NCBI GenBank assembly: GCA_005656395.1
Contig: SRSI01000046.1
Coordinates: 1,240,001 to 1,304,000 of the forward strand
DNA: 64,000 nt
Direction: 5' to 3'
Source: Strongyloides papillosus
Taxonomy: Eukaryota > Nematoda > Chromadorea > Rhabditida > Strongyloididae
Below the pieces are notes generated by a model that saw nothing but the letters and a program-made list of their open reading frames with translations, was not told the origin of the DNA and did no database searches. The translations under genes were made by a program, and so were the position numbers. Positions 46,214 to 58,393 of the stretch are shown one piece after another; the stretch's first letter is position 1; each line of letters opens with the position of its first letter.

Positions 46214-47589
46214 ATGAAGAGGAACACACCATTTATGAGTTCCAACAGAAGCAGAGATTCTAAGGACGATGTATTCTTACCATTCTTTCCGTAAGTTTTC
46301 AAACCCTCCCGTGATCTTTATATTATTTTTTTTCCAGTAGCCAGTGGAGATACCTTAAAAGTCTTGTCATGGATGATAGCATCAACATAGAGACGTCAAA
46401 AAAGATAATTGACCTCTTGACTGCTATCCAACAAAGGGACACTGCTGATGGTAGACTTGGATTGGCATTAACCTACGAGATATACAATGCCTTTTACCAT
46501 TTGCATAAGCTAGACAGAAACAACAACATCGAGGGAGCTACTCTTCAATCTGTCTTGGCTTGTGCACTTCAGCGCAGTGTAAATCACCTCCATGAAGTTT
46601 GTGGACATTTGGAGGGGAGGCCTTCAACGATGTATCGCGCAACTATGGAGTATTTCTCGTTACCTGGTGTTATTGCCTCGTACAGAAATGATATTGCGCA
46701 TGGAAAGTACCCATCTATAGATAAAATGGTGGATGCCATGGTTGAGATCAGAAAAGTTGTTATTGTAAGTTTTAACCATCCCATGAATTTATCCTTTATA
46801 TTACATTTTAGAATCAATACTGGAAACCCTTTGATGGAAACACCGTAACAAATCCACGAGCAGAGGGGGGCAGAGAGGATTTATTTGCGGACTTTTCTCG
46901 AAAATGCCGCATCTTCTTCAAAATGTATTCTCCACATCCACAAACTGAGGAGGAGGAGAAGGCCTTAAGGGATATGGCTTTGCAACTCATCAACAATGAC
47001 TTCAACTACTTTGCGGAGTCATTGTTTTCAACATCCTTTGCGATTGAAGACGAAGATGGTCACTGCTTCAAATGTTTACCATCACCAGTACCATACCATG
47101 AGTTGGATGTTGAGGGGAGATTACCAAGATTCATGGCAGTAATCTATCCAGCCCTCAAGGAGACTGGTAACGTGTTCTACTTCTGTATCCATGGATTTCA
47201 AAGTATTGAACATGCGGAAAGTGGGACCATCCAGAAGCGGAAGTTTGATTTCTTCTTCATTTGCGCTGAAGAGATCGTCAGGCAAGGTTAGTTTCTTTGT
47301 CACTTATTGTTTATCCTTATCTTTTTTAGGTTACTGGTTCTCTATTAATGAAACCGTCGAGCTCATCAAATGGGAGGATGCTGTGAAATTCCCAAAAAAT
47401 ATATTTTATGGGATGCCATCATGTGTAAGCCAGAAGGATAGGATTCTTGCGGAGTTCGATAAGATCTACAAAGATCTAAAATCTGCTGAAGAAAGGCCAC
47501 AAGCTGAAGGAGATGGTGTTTCTGGACCAACGGTTGATAAGAAGAAACCTTGGGGAAAAACTGTATTTGATAAATATAAAAACTTCTAA
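46214..47589 (+). CDS. LAS1L: LAS1-like rRNA-processing endonuclease (HEPN)
   Basis: Exons 46214-46290, 46338-46764, 46812-47286 and 47330-47589, 412 aa; all junctions GT-AG and in frame. The LAS1 domain is readable in order: QWRYLKSLV, then GLALTYEIYNA, LACALQRSVNHLHEV, SLPGVIASYRNDIAHGKYPS and NQYW. RNDIAH is the HEPN RNase RxxxxH motif. LAS1 cuts ITS2 in pre-rRNA with the kinase Grc3/NOL9 in the nucleolus. The N terminus is short, and the acidic long tail of the human protein is absent. Exon 2 has tandem acceptors (CAG at 46337, TAG at 46340), so forms differing by one residue are possible. Codon use is markedly GC-richer than neighbours. Upstream exons may exist. Confidence 0.75.
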
Positions 47590-47989
47590 GTCCTTCTTCA
47601 TAATGAAGATTTCTTTCTGCTAGTAATTTTTTTTGTTTTGTATTGTTAACTGTACTATAATATTGTATTTTATATTGTATATGTTTTTTCTTTATTAGAT
47701 TTTTTCATAATAAAATATTATTTTGTTTTTTTCTTGTTCTTATCTCTTAACAATTTATGTGTGGTTTCTCCGGTACTTTCATAACGGGGATTTGTTATCT
47801 ACAATTTATTACTCTAGAATGTTGTACAAACTAAAAAAAAGACGTAGTATGTTCATTCAAATTTCTTGTTTTGTTGTAGATGTCAAAGAATGAGCCAGCT
47901 GTACTAGCAATCAAGAGTATCGCAAGATACTTGCACTTTTCATTATGTTGTTGGGTTTTGTTAGCAAAGAAACTATTTTTATTGAATTA
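47590..47989. other. LAS1 3' region
   Basis: TTTTATT-rich sequence with AATAAA-like TTCATAATAAAATATT near 47706, probably polyadenylation. A GC-richer stretch at 47880-47990 may be more of the GPCR relic but no clear frame could be followed. Confidence 0.45.
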
Positions 47990-48550
47990 AGTGTTTCAAT
48001 TAACGAGGAATGTAATGGGACTTTTAATGAATATGTTCTTGGGATTGGTGATTTTTTTGTATGAAAATCATGCTTATAATACCTATTGGAAGTTGTACTA
48101 CACAGATATTGTAACTGTTTTACTTCCATTTTTTCTTTTAATGATATTTAATATTGGAATTTTAAATAAACTTAGAAAAAGAGATAAACATATAATGACA
48201 GCTTTTTTTGTTAAAAGAACAAGAAAGTATAAAAGCAAGAAAAACAAGGATACGCGCAGGAACTAGAATAACAGTTTTTGTGGGGTTGACTTATCTTTTC
48301 CCAATGCGTTAAATGTTGTAATTACAAAATCATAACATGTTGATGCCATTGCTTTAACTGAAATGTATGTTACAAAGTAATTATTAATATTATTCTTGAA
48401 ATTTTTTTTATGTACTTTGATTTCTATGTCGTCTCTGTAGATTTAGTCTCCGTATTAACTGTTATCGCTTCAGCAATGAGAATTATTATATATCCCTGTA
48501 GTGAAACTACAATGAGAAGTGAAAAAAAAGTTTTTGGAGCAATGGGTTAA
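47990..48550 (+). pseudogene. rhodopsin-like GPCR relic
   Basis: Three frames in sequence order resemble the second half of a nematode 7TM receptor. First comes ECNGTFNEYVLGIGDFF (second outer loop), then a frame shift at a T-run into YTDIVTVLLPFFLLMIFNIG (TM5) and NKLRKRDKH. After another shift TRITVFVGLTYLFPNALN (TM6) is readable, with stops, and from 48410 DLVSVLTVIASAMRIIIYPC (TM7) followed by a short tail to TAA at 48548-48550. At least two frame shifts and stops make a functional gene unlikely. Real introns could account for part of this, but no good splice sites match the shifts. It was probably a peptide or chemosensory receptor. Confidence 0.5.
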
Positions 48551-49109
48551 GAAATCTTCATTGTAGTGGTAGAAAAACAAATGAAGGCATTTAAGATAGA
48601 TGCCAATAATGAAGATTATGATGTCATGGAAATAAAGCGAAATGGAGACGATAAACATATAATTAATTTTTCGAAAATAGAAATTAATGTAACAGATCAG
48701 AATAAAGAATTTCTAGTTTAATTTTTTCTTCTGCATCTTTGTGTGAGTTTTTAAAGTATGTCATATTTAAAAGTATTAATTTTAACAACACTCAATATTG
48801 TTATTTGTTTATATTAAAAAACAGAAAATTATAATTTATTGAATTTTTAATTTACGTATCATAATTCTAAAGATCAGTATTAACAACTTTATATTATAAA
48901 TGAATATTTTTAAATATGCTGTATGTCTTCCAAATTATCATCCTATCAAACATGCAATTTCAATAATAGTAGTGAGAATAAACTGAGACTAATAATATCA
49001 AAAATATATTGTTTATTATGATAGTTATTGAATTCTTGAAAAAAAAACTAGTGTAATGAAATATTACATATACAAAAATGGTGTTATAATATTAATTTAC
49101 TTATCAATT
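48551..49109. other. intergenic, no gene seen
   Basis: AT-rich gap between the GPCR relic and the 3' end of the Ser/Thr-rich protein gene. Confidence 0.55.
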
Positions 49110-52100
49110 TTACTTTTTAATGTTATAGAGTTCAGTGGTTTTGTAAAAAACTTTCCCATCCACGACTAAAGATAGAATCTTGATATCTGTTGATGGGTTG
49201 ACATTGCTAAAGTTGTATACAAGTTTAAGTTCTTGTGCTTCATCCCCAATACCTACTAATGTTTTAATTTCTAGACTTTTACTTTCTCCGGTACTTGAAC
49301 AATTGTTATTGTTGTTACTTTCTATATTGACAAAGGTTTCGCAGACACCATAGTTATTGTATCCTTTTGCAGATTTTGTTGGGTTACTTTCCTTCACAGA
49401 CATCTTATTTAAACATTCTATTAATTCTCTTGAACCTATATCCAAGGTTTCGTCAGTTTTTTTGTCAAAAGATACCATTATTTCACCATTATCTTTATCA
49501 AATTTGGAAGTTGGTGTCATTTTAACATTCTTGTTCCTGGATGTCCTTGGTGAGCTCTTTGTTAATTGTCTTCTTGATGGTGATCGACTTCTATTTCTTA
49601 AATAACTTTTTTCATTATCCAAATTTTTTATTACGTTTTCAAGTGATCCTCTATTTTCTATACTAGATTTAGATAATATACCATTTGACGTGGATCGCCT
49701 TCTTTTTGTTGGTGTTGCTGATAATGTCCTATAAAGTTTCTTCTTTGGTGTTTCATCGAGACTTTTATTGCTGTTTATTATAGAACCATGTGAATTGTCT
49801 CCTCTCAATCCAAATGCAGAAGTTGTTCTGTTTAAGGGCATTGGAGGTTGAAGTGTTCTTGATGTTTGCAAATACGAAAAGTTGATATTTTGATATGTCT
49901 TTTTACCGGTTACAGGAGTTTGGGTTTCATCTTTTTTACAATTATCAGGAGTGTAAGTTATTCTATTTTGAGATGATGGAGCACTTGGACGTTTGATATC
50001 AGGTTTGTCTCGGACAATTGATTTTACAAAAACATCTTTTCTTTGTACTGATTGTGAACCAATAGGAGTATTTATTCCAACTGATGTACAAGTATTTTGG
50101 GTATCATTTAATGAGATTCTTGCATTCACTGGTGTGGCAAATAAGGGTTGTATAATAATAGATTCTTGTGATTTTTGACCTGAACATTGAGCAATTTTAT
50201 TTCCAGGAGACAACATGCTGCTTGAAATAGATAATTTGCTTTCATTTTGGGTGACATCCTCCTCCAAATCTTTTGTCAATGATGAAGTAGAGCTATATGA
50301 ATTTGTACATTCCATTTCTTCTAATTTTGGTACAGCAACTTCATTTGTTTGTTCCTTGATACTTGACATCAAATTTAAACTGGTATTGTTGGTTTTTGAT
50401 GGAAATATAGAGATCGTAAACTTAGAAGGTGTTGAATGGGACTGTCCTTGCTCCAATGACATCTCTTTGATTGTTGAGAGAGATTTACCATCTGAGAAAC
50501 CTGATCTTCCAGAAGAATTAGTTATATTATTAGACAATAATAATGGACTGTTTTTGAAAGTTTCAGCATTGGATTCAACTTCGGTTCTTATAGATGACTG
50601 ACTAGTATCAGAATTTTGGGTTGTATCTAGTTTATCTAGTAATGCCTTTAAAGGTGATTCCTTGACTGGTTCACTTCTGAAGACAATTGGTGATTTAAGG
50701 TTATCATCAGAAGTTAATTTTGGTTTATCTAATGCAACTTTTGAAATTAAATTAGTACCAGAATGACATGGTGTTGTATTGATACCCTTTTTGCTTGTAT
50801 TCTTAACTATATCAACCGAATTCGCAGACTGTTTTGCAGCATCACCAAGTATTTTATCTATTGTCTCATTTACACTTAGATTTACTTCTTTATTAAATGG
50901 TCTGACTGGAGTGTCATGAACACGAGTTGTAACAGCAGAATTTGACAATATTGAATAGTAGATATTTGGTGTAGAGTCATTTTTTTGATTAGCCGTGGTA
51001 TTATTAGCTGTGAAGTTATTGACTATACTAGGTGTTGTCTTCTTTTGGGTTACTGGAGTCCGATTATCAAGATTTAATTTTTCATGAATTGTATTAGTAG
51101 GAAGAGTATTAGAAATTCTTGGAGTTGAATGGCTAATTGGAATTGGCGAGTCTTTAAAAGATTTTGTAGTATCAGGAATGTTAGTAGAGGTATTAGCATT
51201 ATATACAATCTTTTGTGATTCTTTATCCGATTGAACACTGGATAATTTACTGTTGTATCTTGGAACTTCTTTAATATCAAAAGACATGTCTCTCATTGTT
51301 GAATTTCCATCTATACCAAAACTTGAAATCTCATTTAATAAATGAAGATTACCTTTGTTAGGACATTTGTTTTCACCTAAATTATAATACAATAAACTTT
51401 TTTTATCACCTACTTTCTTTAATCCATTTGCCATTAGTATAATTCATAAAAAATTCTTTAGTGTATGCAACTTCAAACGTATCGCCGATTACAGATGTTG
51501 GAAAGGCCAGTTTACGAGAGATCCTAGCACATGTTTCCCCTGTTTTCATTTCGAAGAATGACCTATGGATTGTTTCTTGTTCTCTGTAGTTAACTGTAGC
51601 AACATTGTAATCATCCATTTCTTGAGTGAATCGATCTAGTCCAAACCATATTTCCATTACATCTCTTAATTGAACTTCACTTCCATTACATTTTATATCA
51701 GTGTTTGCCACATAGGTAGAAATCTCTTCAGGCCATTGTAATATCTCATTATCCGACCCATATGAAGTATTTGCAAATTTCCTGAACATATAGTCAATGC
51801 GAACTTTGTTATTTGGAATCCCTTGCATAACATTGTTAGAGGAAGAGCAGAAAGGAATCTGAATATCACGTTTATAAACAACATGTCCATCAAAGATTTG
51901 GAGAGCAATTTTACTGCAACCATATGACGTATTCTTGGATTGTTCATCTCGAACAACATGTGACGTGACTGCACTTTCATAGACAGCAAGAGGTGATTTC
52001 AACACAAAATTAGAAGCAGGGAAAAATGGTGAGGATTCTGAAGCAATAATAAATTTGTAAGTTACACAAACACCTTGTGGACCATCAAAAGCGTAACATT

Positions 52101-52422
52101 GATCAGCACATACATATATCCTTGATTTGAATATTCTTCTCATAATTGTTTCCAGACCGAATTTCTTGCATGACGATAATGTAGAAAGTCCACTCAGAGA
52201 TGTTGTTGTATAGCCTGAATTTGAGGATGATCTGCTAGAACTAATCCATGTTTTGAAATTGCTTTTAGAGTTTTTGGACTTCTTCTTTTGTGCCGACTTT
52301 ACAACTTGTGGATTACCATTTGATAATGTTCGAACACGACTTCTATTAGCAGAAGAATTATTAGTAGGTTTGGGAGTTTTTGAAGAATCAACAGAATGAG
52401 AACTTCTCCTGAAAGTACTCAT
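49110..52422 (-). CDS. Ser/Thr-rich protein, hypothetical, possibly nuclear
   Basis: Minus exons 52422-51414 and 51376-49110, 1091 aa. The 37-bp intron (GTAGGT...AATTTAG) keeps frame at A|GT, joining what otherwise look like two overlapping frames. The N-terminal 90 residues are basic and Ser-rich. Residues about 90-335 look folded (SRIYVCADQCYAFDG, EIWFGLDRFTQEMDD). Exon 2 is mostly low-complexity Ser/Thr/Asn/Lys with RS-type stretches (RNRSRSPSRRQLTKSSPR) and TP sites (TPTKRRR, DETPKK), typical of Cdk targets. A short folded-looking end carries VYNFSNVNPSTDIKILSLVV. No family was recognised; chromatin or cell-cycle roles are only a guess from composition. Confidence 0.75.
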
Positions 52423-52676
52423 AATTGAAATTAATTTTTATATAAATTTCTCCACTTATATATTAATAATAATTTGAATTTAAAATATTTAATATTGTTA
52501 TTTTCTATTAATTATAAAAATTTTCGTATTCTCTACTAATACATCATTAAAAATGAATTTTAAAAGATGCTGTCTCGATAAAACGAATGCTATAATTTAA
52601 ATAAGCAAAGAAATATGAATAAAATAATTTTAAAAAAAGTGCAAAAAACTTTATCTAATTAACAAATTATCTAGTA

Positions 52677-53060
52677 TAGAAACTTGCCCTATTGGCAGAT
52701 CTTGTCTTCTACCCTTAAAAGGGGGCATGAAATCAAGTCTCACATAAAAACCAGGCTAACAATGGTATCTGCTTAATCCAGATATTTTTCACCTATGAAG
52801 TCTGCTCTATAGCAGATTTCAAAGAATTAGATCATTACGGGTTTCTTGAATACAACTACGGATCCTTTACCAAGTCTAAAATCCTACTAGCAGACATTTA
52901 CTGCACCCAGAAAGTAGCTAAGTTTGTAGAAACTCCATTCTATAAACCGATCATCCTGTATTTGTACCGGGTCTATATTAAACTCATTTCATTCGCTTAC
53001 AGTTTTTATTACGTTGTACATGAGTCTGTACATACATTCTTGTACAGGTACGTTAAGTAA
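52677..53060 (+). pseudogene. GC-rich coding relic, two frames
   Basis: A GC-rich island lies in AT-rich DNA. One plus frame reads YRNLPYWQILSSTLKRGHEI to TAA near 52775. A second, open from 52731 to TAA at 53058-53060 (109 codons, no ATG), reads on through YEVCSIADFKELDHYGFLEY and ILLADIYCTQKVAKFVETPF and ends in a Tyr-rich tail. The frames overlap with a shift between them, as in a frameshifted gene or an unseen splice. Codon choice and peptide composition strongly suggest past or present protein coding. I do not recognise the family. Confidence 0.45.
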
Positions 53061-53231
53061 TTTAACTATTCAAACTCTTTCTTGTTAAATATATATTATC
53101 GATTAATTTTAATAAATGCAATTGTTAACATCTATTAATTACCATTACCTCAGGACTTTTGGAAGTGTAACATATTTTTTACATTATTTATTTATGTTTA
53201 CATATTAAACTTTCACAGTCAAAATAATAAT
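53061..53231. other. short gap
   Basis: AT-rich; nothing seen. Confidence 0.5.
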
Positions 53232-53576
53232 TTACTTGATAAACAAGATTATCTTTTTTTTATTGCATAATATTAATGGTGGAAAAGTAGTAATTACTAA
53301 AAATAACTGATAAATCTCAAAATCATCCTTATTAAGCTTAAAAATTGAGAGCATCTGGACTACATCTTTGAATTCATCAGCTTCATTATAACTGTTAGAA
53401 TCTTTTGATGAAAAGCTTCTAACAAGTGTGGCTAATAGAAACACATCTTTGAATAGTTTTGTATCACTATCAGATGATGTAATTGTTCCACTCTTGTCTA
53501 AAAAGTGCGGAAAAGAATCCAAAGGAAACGCATTAAATATGGAAAGTATCAAAAAATAACTTGCCCTTTGTTGAAC
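53232..53576 (-). pseudogene. nuclear hormone receptor ligand-domain fragment
   Basis: A minus frame of about 115 codons (QQRASYFLILSIFNAFPLDS...) resembles the middle of a nematode nuclear receptor ligand-binding domain, with a helix 3-5-like start and MLSIFKLNKDDFEIYQLFLV like the LxLxxxEFxLLKAI helix. There is no DNA-binding domain nearby, and stops lie just upstream. It is likely a gene fragment. Confidence 0.3.
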
Positions 53577-54438
53577 AAGGATTTTCCTCTAATTAATCTT
53601 CCCTATCACTGGTAATGCACTGTTAATTTGGAAAATTTCCAACGGATTTCAGTATCCCGTCTACATAGATGAAAATAAATAACGCATAAAACAATAGTTT
53701 CTTATTATTTTAAATTAATATCTATTTTTATTCAAAACAAACAAGATAATTTTTAAAATACATATTTCATTTTATGTAGAAAAATTTTCTCTATTTTAAA
53801 AAAATGCATATTTTTTATGATAAGAACAATACCGGCTTTATTTAGACAAATAAATTATATTTATTTTCAAAAAAATAATTCTTTGATAGTAGCATTTAAA
53901 GGTTGCTTTTAGACATTTATATAAAAATTCAAAATTTATAAAAATCTAAAATAATTAACCTTATTTCCAGTTTGTGTCATAAATCATAAAATAAATAATG
54001 ATTTGCAATATAATTATTATAATTTAAGATAAATAGTATATTAAATAATCAATTATGATATTTTAAAGTATCAGAAGTTAAGTAAACTACTCAAATCTAA
54101 TTTAGCTTAGTATTTTTAACAATCAAATACTATTCAATTTTTTAAATAATTTCTTTACAACATGATTTAGGAACTTATTATTTAAAAAGTTCTACATGAC
54201 TAGAATTTTTTGCACAAATATAGAAAAATTTATTTTTTAACAATGATAATTATATATAAATTTTTTACTTAATATGGTCCAAAGTCACTATAATAATTAA
54301 TTATTTTTCTGACAAATTATCAACTAAAAACTTTATTTTATACATATTTTTTTAATTGTAACTCGCTAGAAATATAAAAATGCATTAACGTTTTTATAAA
54401 AATAACATAATTTTAGCTTTATTTGGTTTTTTATGATA
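53577..54438. other. intergenic, no gene seen
   Basis: AT-rich; no frame of note. Confidence 0.55.
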
Positions 54439-55311
54439 TCAATTTAAACGGAAGTTGGAAAGTAAAAAATTTGCAAAATTATTCTGTATTAAATTCCAGA
54501 ATAGACAATTCTTAGCCATTGATTTTAATCCATCTAATTCATATTTGTCCGCTATGGCTAATACATCAGTAGCCATCTCCTTTATATTTGGTGCTTCATC
54601 AGTGTATATATAATCCAACATTTCTTTTACAACATCAACATCAAAATCAACAATTTCAATTATACCTGTTATGGATTCCTTGAGTTCATGTTTAAACATT
54701 GTACAAAATACTGGAGAACGATTAATTAGCTTTTGTTTATGGACATAAAAGTTATATTTCCCAACCACAATTATACAATCAGCAGATTGCTGTTCTTGCA
54801 AAGTTTGGTTCAGATGGTTGTCTGGTTTAGGTAGAGTTTTATCATTCCCAAATAGAGTTGCAAAGTGATTTTTGATAATATTATTATTATTGATAAAAAA
54901 AACTTCAAATGACAATACTAGATTACCATTAATAAGTAGTCCACTAGACTGATCCAATAAATAGTCTATACGAATAAAATGTAATATTTTCCAGTAGTTT
55001 ACGGAATGAGAACTTGGAAATACAACACTCTCGGAGATATTTATTTCCTTTTCCTTATTATTTATTATAGAAAATCTAAACTTAGCTTTCTTATTTGATC
55101 CACCATAATTTAATGATTTAAAAATAATTGTCAAATAACCTTTAGATTCCGCAGAATAACCATTAGGGTATAACCAGAAATACCAATCTGATCTTTCAGT
55201 TGTTGCAAAAGTAAATGGTTCAGAAACAAATTTATTTCCAGGTTCTCCAATATGGCGAAAAAAATTTCCAATCGTGTAAATATACCTATGCTTTTCATAA
55301 ATTGGATTCAT
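54439..55311 (-). CDS. MATH-BTB protein, probable Cullin-3 substrate adaptor
   Basis: Single exon, 290 aa. The N-terminal half is a MATH (TRAF-like) domain: RYIYTIGNFF, SDWYFWLYPNGYSAESKGYL and KAKFRFSIIN. From residue about 175 a BTB domain follows: SADCIIVVGKYNFYVHKQKL, then FCTMFKHELKES, EMLDYIYTDEAPNI and LAIADKYELDGLKSMAKNCL. These adaptors hold substrates for CUL3 ubiquitin ligase, like SPOP and C. elegans MEL-26 and BATH proteins. It ends about 20 residues after the BTB without a full BACK region, shorter than SPOP (374 aa). Such genes are expanded and fast evolving in nematodes. Confidence 0.88.
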   Translation of the reverse strand: MNPIYEKHRYIYTIGNFFRHIGEPGNKFVSEPFTFATTERSDWYFWLYPNGYSAESKGYLTIIFKSLNYGGSNKKAKFRFSIINNKEKEINISESVVFPSSHSVNYWKILHFIRIDYLLDQSSGLLINGNLVLSFEVFFINNNNIIKNHFATLFGNDKTLPKPDNHLNQTLQEQQSADCIIVVGKYNFYVHKQKLINRSPVFCTMFKHELKESITGIIEIVDFDVDVVKEMLDYIYTDEAPNIKEMATDVLAIADKYELDGLKSMAKNCLFWNLIQNNFANFLLSNFRLN

Positions 55312-57050
55312 ATTGTACTAACTACCTGAAAACAGAAATATTTTAATTTACTGTATAGATGTCTTACAATAGTTCAGCACTATTAGGGTATTATTTTCCT
55401 ATCTATATGAAAAAAAGCACGTATACAAAGTTTGATTTCGTAAGATAATAAATAAAAAATGTTTAAAAAGATGATAAAAAATTAGATTCTATGACGTGGC
55501 AAGAAGCCATCAAATGATAAAAAGAATTGTTAACAGCTTACCTTATTGGGTTATGTATCATTTTAAATCAACAAATAAGAGTACCTTTCAAAGAGATCAT
55601 CAAGTTTAAAATTATATTGCAATGAAAGATCAAAAATAAAATGAACTCTAACATTTAATAAAAAAAAAGTTAAAGGTAAAATTTCAATGAAAAATAATCA
55701 AATTCTTTTTTTGCTTACATTCTTGGTTATAAATGATTAAATATATTCAAAAGCATGTTCATAGATTTTAAAATCTTCGTCATTTATTACATAATATCAA
55801 AGTTATTCAATTTAATAGAACTTTTATATCTTTTCTAACCTTCACTTATCACTAGTGTTTGATATTATTTATATTTCTTAAATCTAATGATATTGTTGGA
55901 AAAAAAGACAGTTCGAATTTATTTATATCTCCCAATCAATAAACATTTGATAAATGGATATCTAAATCATAAGTATAACTTGGAATCCACCTTTGTTTAT
56001 TCTTCAAGTTTTTCCTAAAATAAAGATATTTCGTAGTAGATTTTACATCATCAAAAATAACATGAAGTGGTTTTTTATATGTTGGAAGATTTGTAATGAT
56101 AACTTTTTATTCCGTTTTAAATTTATTAGCTTCAACCACGATTTTTTCAAGAATTTCTTTTTCGTAGTTATTGTAGGTAAATAATTTTATATATACACTG
56201 ATTTCAGTATGATTAGCAGTAACTATTCTTGTAAATATATTTGAAGATTAAAATTTTTATCATTTCTTTGTTGACCATTATCATAATAAGTATGTGGAAC
56301 TATTGTATGACAGAAGACTTATTATAAGCTTTTGATAAATCGATATTCTACTGTATTTAAAAATTTTGGTTATTTTAATAATTTTAAACATTTTTAAAAA
56401 GTTATTAAGTGTAGTATAAGCTTCTTGGAACAGTATTTCAAAAAAACACAGTAAAAAAATGTTTCATAATTCTTAAGCAAATATAAATAATTAACTGATA
56501 AAATAACAATAAAAAAATTAGTCCAAAAAAACTTTATTGAAAAATAACATTTACAAAATAAGTAACAATTGATTGGGTCGCGACTTTTTAACAGTATAAA
56601 ACAACTCTTTATAAATCAAAATCAACTTAAAATGAAGACTTTTTATATTTCTATTGTAAATTTAATCCCTTTGTTGTCATCAATATTATCACTATATCAA
56701 AAACATTATTTTCTATTTGCCAAACTAAATATTACACAATTGTTGGTTAGTAATTTTAAATCTATATAATAAAATTTTTAATAACTTCATTTTCTACCAG
56801 TGTATTAATAATTAATTATCCGCTTTTTTTATTAAAAACCACAGGAATTTTTGACTTCTTGTTTAATTTTGTACATTCATTTATTTTTGCTAAATTTGTA
56901 GAATAGCTTTCTGTTTTCGTAAAATCTTTTTTCTTTTTATCATTCACTATATATGATATTTCAAACTTGATTTTGCAAAAATATATTCTTTAGATGGTAT
57001 TCTACATTAAAAAAAGGTATTAATGCAATTTTTAATTTTATAAAGTCCTT
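55312..57050. other. intergenic, no gene seen
   Basis: AT-rich 1.7 kb. Plus frames at 55993-56184 and 56569-56769 are Phe/Lys/Asn/Ile-rich with no domain. Confidence 0.5.
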
Positions 57051-57390
57051 TTATTGTTTTGAATTTCTTTCTTTATCACTATTAAATGAAGAAATACTGC
57101 TAGAAGGAGTAGAAATTGGAATTAAATTGGGTTTTAATCCCCGAAACATCTTTTTAAATATCCACATTGTGTTTCTAGAGAACCTTCTCTCTCAAGATTC
57201 TCAAGATTCTTTATTAAATTGCTAACGTTAACATTTGGTTTGTGTCTTATTGAAGTCCATAAGCATTTTCTTTCCTTACATATTGCGTTATAATTTCTTC
57301 CAAAGTTAAAATCAGATTTATTGTAATCAGAAGAGTTAATGCATCATAAGTTATCTTTTCGTCCTTATGAAATCTAGTGATTTCAATAGC
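57051..57390 (-). pseudogene. coding relic, frame-shifted
   Basis: Three minus frames in order look coding: AIEITRFHKDEKITYDALTL continuing through LEEIITQYVRKEN, then SIRHKPNVNVSNLIKNLENL, then MWIFKKMFRGLKPNLIPIST and a Ser-rich tail ending at TAA 57051-57053. Shifts separate them. The same source gene may include the relic at 58001-58393. Family not recognised. Confidence 0.3.
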
Positions 57391-58000
57391 TTATATGGTT
57401 CAACCTTATTAAGGCGCCTTATACTCATTGACTTAATCTTATTATTTTAATTTGAAAATGTAGTATCTTCGAATTTTAACTTTAATTACCTACATGTATG
57501 TTATAATTATTTGTAGCAGTAATATTAATATCATAACTTCTATTCTTGTAAAATGTATAGATTCCATCATAACAATATCTAAGATTTAACACAATTGTTA
57601 TCGTTAGCTGTGATTTTAACAAAGCATAAGATAAAATCATTATTTTATTACAATACTTTATTTGATATAAATAAGAATAAATAAAGTTAAAACTTTTTTT
57701 CAGATGTATACTCCAGTTTTTTATAAGTATGTAGATTTATTTCTAAATGATAAATTGAAACGTTTTTTTAAACCACGTGAATACTGAAATAAAATCTGCC
57801 ATGAATTAAATGCTTACAATAGATATTTCAATGCCGTTTAGTGATATTAGTATATCAATTACTAAAAAAGAATTAACTATATTTTTAAGTTAAATTTTTA
57901 CTGAATCACATGTATTAATACAAAATGAAATTATTAAAAATTACAAAAAAACAATCAAATTTAAGTTTAAATATTTAAATATTAAAGGTAGTTGAAGTAT

Positions 58001-58393
58001 TTAAGGAAGGACAGTATCTAAAAGAATAGCAGCAAATACCTGAGGAGGAGGAAAAATTTATAGAAGTCAGGAAATTTTTTTCAATAGATAAAATACTTTT
58101 CCAATATTTAAATCATTATCAGTTGAATGAATTAGTTTTGATACAGGAATTAAAATGCCTACGCATGCACCATCAACACCATATTTAGTATACGGTAAAA
58201 ATGGTCCATTATACAATTCAATTTCCACCATTATAAGAGATAGAAAAGTACATAATATACACAAACTTTAACTTACACATTGAAAATACCAAATATCATA
58301 GTTTATGAATAATGTAGAAAGATCTGGTATGTCATTTAGGAGTGTAACGTCATTTAAATACACCAATAACACTATAACTTTACAACTATTTTT
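58001..58393 (-). pseudogene. coding relic with one intron and an in-frame stop
   Basis: The minus frame reads KVIVLLVYLNDVTLLNDIPD and on to DIWYFQC, then a TAA (58268-58270), then a hydrophobic piece and VEIELYNGPFLPYTKYGVDG. A GT-AG intron (58040-58096) joins NIGK to VFAAILLDTVLP and a stop at 58001-58003. The pattern suggests a membrane protein. The in-frame stop argues for a pseudogene, unless the GTAAGT at 58282 is a donor to an acceptor I could not place. Confidence 0.3.

Noticed and set aside
51406..51434. Two overlapping genes at 49110-51434 and 51406-52422
   Set aside because: A 37-bp GT-AG intron joins them in frame, so one gene is simpler.
57181..57216. CTCTCAAGATTCTCAAGATTCT direct repeat as mobile-element scar
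   Set aside because: A single short duplication within a coding relic; replication slippage is enough.
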